NCBI GenBank assembly: GCA_018267195.1
Contig: JAFDYY010000004.1
Location: 1-64,000, forward strand
Direction: 5' to 3'
DNA: 64,000 nt
Source: Bacteroidota bacterium
GTDB taxonomy: Bacteria; Bacteroidota; Bacteroidia; Cytophagales; Cyclobacteriaceae
This document shows, piece after piece, positions 62,801-64,000 of the stretch. Under the pieces are notes generated by a model. It had not been told where the DNA came from. It did not search any database and worked only from the letters and a program-made list of their open reading frames with translations. The position numbers and the translations under genes are program-made. How positions within the stretch are numbered: the stretch's first letter is position 1; each line of letters starts with the position of its first letter.

Positions 62801-63205
62801 ATAGCTTTTGTCGCTGAAACTATTTTTGGTATAACTGAAAAAATGAGTCTTTGGGTCGTACGAGCTGAGGTCAGGCCCCTGGCCGTAAAAAAGAATATAA
62901 TCGTTCCCATCAAATTTTCCATCTTCTTCGCCTACCACAGCAATAGCCAATTCCACCGGGTCGCTGATACGCGAGGCACTGTTTGGTTGGGGTAACATCC
63001 CCGGTTGTCCTGCATACAACCGAATATTTTTGGGGTTGATTTGCGCAGGATTTATCCCGGCTCGCTGCAAGGTGGCATAATCAATCCGATAGACCCCATC
63101 GGTTGTTACCGAGAATTTATACCAAGTGCCCGAGCTCAATACCGAATTTTGAGCCGATCCATTCAGCGTAAGTATTAAAAATAAAAAAACACACGATTTA
63201 AACAC
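59804..63205 (-). CDS. porU: T9SS sortase PorU (C25 family)
   Basis: PorU cleaves the T9SS C-terminal signal of cargo and joins the new end to anionic LPS on the cell surface. The 1133-residue protein has a signal peptide, a long beta-rich N-terminal region and a gingipain-like C25 caspase-fold domain with catalytic H641 (NYTGHGSEQLWS) and C675 (VTATCDFGRNDDP). It ends with Ig-like and FlgD-like domains (YPNPFQRGQSTSFQFNQ, DLYGNSVATISYS). Length and motif spacing (34 residues between His and Cys) fit known PorU. It lies 14 bases after pssA and 19 bases before porV. Confidence 0.96.
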   Translation of the reverse strand: MFKSCVFLFLILTLNGSAQNSVLSSGTWYKFSVTTDGVYRIDYATLQRAGINPAQINPKNIRLYAGQPGMLPQPNSASRISDPVELAIAVVGEEDGKFDGNDYILFYGQGPDLSSYDPKTHFFSYTKNSFSDKSYYFLTVSTGTGRRLQTSPNQAGVFPAITQFDDFAFYENDLYNILHSGRQWFGEQFDQSLQLSIQFSVPGIVPNSTLKLTSHVMAQSTLSCSFNVSMNGAPVLTQPVAAWPNTAYGAKGVIQIDTIQLNEQTVQAAQKNTQLITYQFNKASSGLSIGYLNYVLFSVQRTLQLYGAQTAFVSAASTANPISTFQVGATSSAVLVWDVTNPLSVKNQSLAFSNPVISFSTNTDTLKKFTVFNPTQVSLPVFETTLANQNLHALTQADALIITNPAWQAEANRLASFRQTQNQLNVVVATTDAIYNEYSGGKPDFSALRDFIRDVYKKSGGQVKYVTLFGRGSYDYKNRVYGNTNFVPIYESYNSLDPLGSYSSDDYFGFLDDSEGAWPESPAVNYSLDVGIGRLPVKSLAEAKLVVDKIMDYETNPKRLGAWSTQMLFIGDSGDANLHQSSADQLATSIDQNHSEFTAKRFFTDSYAAVTEPVGQRNPEAVKALDLALRKGYAVVNYTGHGSEQLWSNEQILTPDLVQGLTNAPYYPLFVTATCDFGRNDDPLVISSGELLLLQKNGGGIGLITTSRLVNASTNFPLNQAFYQSLFTKSNNAFRPIGSIFKDTKNNSLAGINNRNFSLLGDACMKLILPDNQLTVSQIKTLSGVDTVKALSHVTVMGQVQGGGLPLPHFTGTGTAALYDKPQSLATLGNPNNVINPPSPVYPYQERNNKLFNGSFSVNQGAFQFDFIAPEEIVTAYGRGKLSLYAYSTTGITATGGFTNFITGGAEPAPTPDTTPPVINLFLSDSTFVSGGTVSANTQLFAQLFDVSGINTASLNPQKNIIATLDNKWNYVLNDYYLADRDHFQKGTVTYPLDTLKSGRHHLALTASDTYGNTSTVSVDFIVAQGSGITVTNFINYPNPFQRGQSTSFQFNQTRAGEDLEATLMIFDLYGNSVATISYSIPASTYEVQLGTWSGENTDGTKFSAGLYVARIAVRSLADGSENKQSTKLIVLN

Positions 63206-63219
63206 CCGGCTTTTTGGTT

Positions 63220-63906
63220 TTATCCTTTCAGGTTCAATGCTTTCCCGGCTAACGAAAAAGCAATGTACAATAGTATAATCAGCGGCACAGCGGGCAATTG
63301 CATGAGCAGCAACAATAATACGGCCGTAGCCAGAAAAGTAAACCGTAATTTATTATGCTGCCACGAAAAATCTTTGAACTTAAAAGCCAGTATATCTATA
63401 CGCGAAACCAGCAAAAGCGAAAATACAAGGGTTATCAAAACCAATACCCAATCTTGGTGAATAAAGGTGCCGATGCGGCCCGGCACAAATACCAAAGACG
63501 TAATAAAAAAAGAATTGGCGGGGGTATTCAATCCTTTAAACGAATCGTGCTGGCTATCATCTACATTGAAAATGGCCAAACGCAAGGCCGAACCAACGGC
63601 TATTAAAAATGCCAGGAACGGCAAATAAGCATTGGCAGAGGCAGCCCCTATCATTTTATACATGGCCAGCGAAGGCAGCACGCCAAAACTGACTACATCG
63701 GCCAGCGAATCCAGTTCTTTGCCGATGGGCGAAGTTACCTTTAGCCACCGGGCGGCAAAGCCATCGAAGAAATCAAAAACACCGGCCACCCACACAAAAT
63801 AGGCTACCGGTACATCGCGGTTTTCAAGACAGAATACGATTCCCGCACAACCGGACAATAAGTTGCCACATGTTAGCGCATTCGGCAGATGCTTCAACCA
63901 TTTCAT
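63220..63906 (-). CDS. pssA: CDP-diacylglycerol-serine O-phosphatidyltransferase
   Basis: PssA makes phosphatidylserine, precursor of phosphatidylethanolamine. The 228-residue membrane protein has about seven helices and the CDP-alcohol phosphatidyltransferase motif D-G-x2-A-R-x8-G-x3-D-x3-D as FDGFAARWLKVTSPIGKELDSLAD (in part, about 46-69). The start ATG at 63906 overlaps the stop of the upstream MBL gene (ATGA). It lies 14 bases before porU, so phospholipid synthesis and T9SS genes are on one transcript. Confidence 0.93.
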   Translation of the reverse strand: MKWLKHLPNALTCGNLLSGCAGIVFCLENRDVPVAYFVWVAGVFDFFDGFAARWLKVTSPIGKELDSLADVVSFGVLPSLAMYKMIGAASANAYLPFLAFLIAVGSALRLAIFNVDDSQHDSFKGLNTPANSFFITSLVFVPGRIGTFIHQDWVLVLITLVFSLLLVSRIDILAFKFKDFSWQHNKLRFTFLATAVLLLLLMQLPAVPLIILLYIAFSLAGKALNLKG

Positions 63907-64000
63907 TTCATCAAACTTAAAGCACAGAAAGGATTATCAATTTTTTCTTGGCCTATAGTGGTCGTGGGGCCGTGGCCGGGGTGCACCACGGTATCATTGG
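63903..64000 (-). CDS. MBL-fold metallo-hydrolase, C-terminal fragment (5' end outside window)
   Basis: Reading the minus strand from the window edge gives NDTVVHPGHGPTTTIGQEK in the frame that stops at 63905-63903, followed by IDNPF and CALSLMK. The PGHGPTTTIGxEKxxNPF pattern is the C-terminal signature of glyoxalase II-like metallo-beta-lactamase-fold hydrolases. The histidine is a likely zinc ligand. Only the last 31 codons are present. Its stop overlaps the pssA start by four bases, so it is the upstream member of the directon. Confidence 0.85.
   Translation of the reverse strand, partial: NDTVVHPGHGPTTTIGQEKIDNPFCALSLMK

Noticed and set aside
1-64000. CRISPR arrays, rRNA genes, insertion sequences or prophage
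   Set aside because: I found no spaced direct-repeat array, no rRNA signature, no transposase or integrase and no phage structural gene. The only tRNA is Phe at 8585-8657.

Overview
The window looks like the chromosome of a Bacteroidota bacterium, most likely of the order Cytophagales. It carries the gliding-motility and type IX secretion system (T9SS) genes gldB, sprE/porW, porU and porV. It also has secreted proteins with T9SS-type C-terminal domains and many family-specific exported proteins. Several genes have a TAnnTTTG -7 element (the Bacteroidota sigma factor consensus) just upstream, and Shine-Dalgarno motifs are rare. One tRNA (Phe, GAA) is present. I see no rRNA, insertion sequence, prophage or CRISPR array.

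Layout. 1-6.9 kb, minus strand: ftsK-lolA, a terminator, then pyrF, a small membrane protein, DUF2851 and a polytopic membrane protein. 7.2-12.1 kb: Bcr/CflA-type drug exporter, tRNA-Phe, a two-gene FadF/HdrDE-like iron-sulfur electron-transfer module and a nucleoside permease. 12.1-23.4 kb: gldB, deoxynucleoside kinase, a large M14 carboxypeptidase, a small membrane protein, uvrA, a lipoprotein and a lamin-tail-domain secreted protein. 23.4-28.5 kb, plus strand: asd, lemA, era, der, an Ala/Lys-rich lipoprotein and a SprT-like protein. 28.5-33.6 kb: murQ with a MurK-like kinase, a secreted tandem YciI-like protein, a beta-propeller protein, a 2H phosphoesterase, ypdA and a Cys-rich lipoprotein. 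33.9-36.4 kb: sprE/porW. 36.4-39.7 kb: an AT-rich accessory stretch with two unknown exported proteins and an M43 metalloprotease broken by a frameshift in a T6 run. 39.7-46.8 kb: penicillin-binding protein 1A, a MORN/TonB-C-like protein, uvrC, a DUF6090 protein and a GNAT acetyltransferase.

The most notable region is 46.3-64 kb, where every gene lies on the minus strand with mostly tiny gaps or 4-base overlaps. In transcription order: MBL-fold hydrolase (partial), pssA, porU, porV, an M16 protein lacking its zinc motif, a UDP-uronate 4-epimerase-like protein, a TviB/WbpA-like UDP-GlcNAc dehydrogenase, galE, WbpE-, WbpD- and WbpB-like enzymes, rfbA, rfbC, rfbB, an S9 peptidase and the GNAT. 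PorU is the T9SS sortase that joins cargo to anionic LPS. In Porphyromonas gingivalis the Wbp pathway makes the di-amino uronic acid needed for that LPS. Here the sortase and a complete candidate route to its sugar acceptor lie in one directon, which suggests that secretion and anchor synthesis are linked in this organism.

Functions are assigned by recognition of motifs and family resemblance from the translated sequence only; no database search was run. Residue numbers are approximate unless a codon position was worked out.
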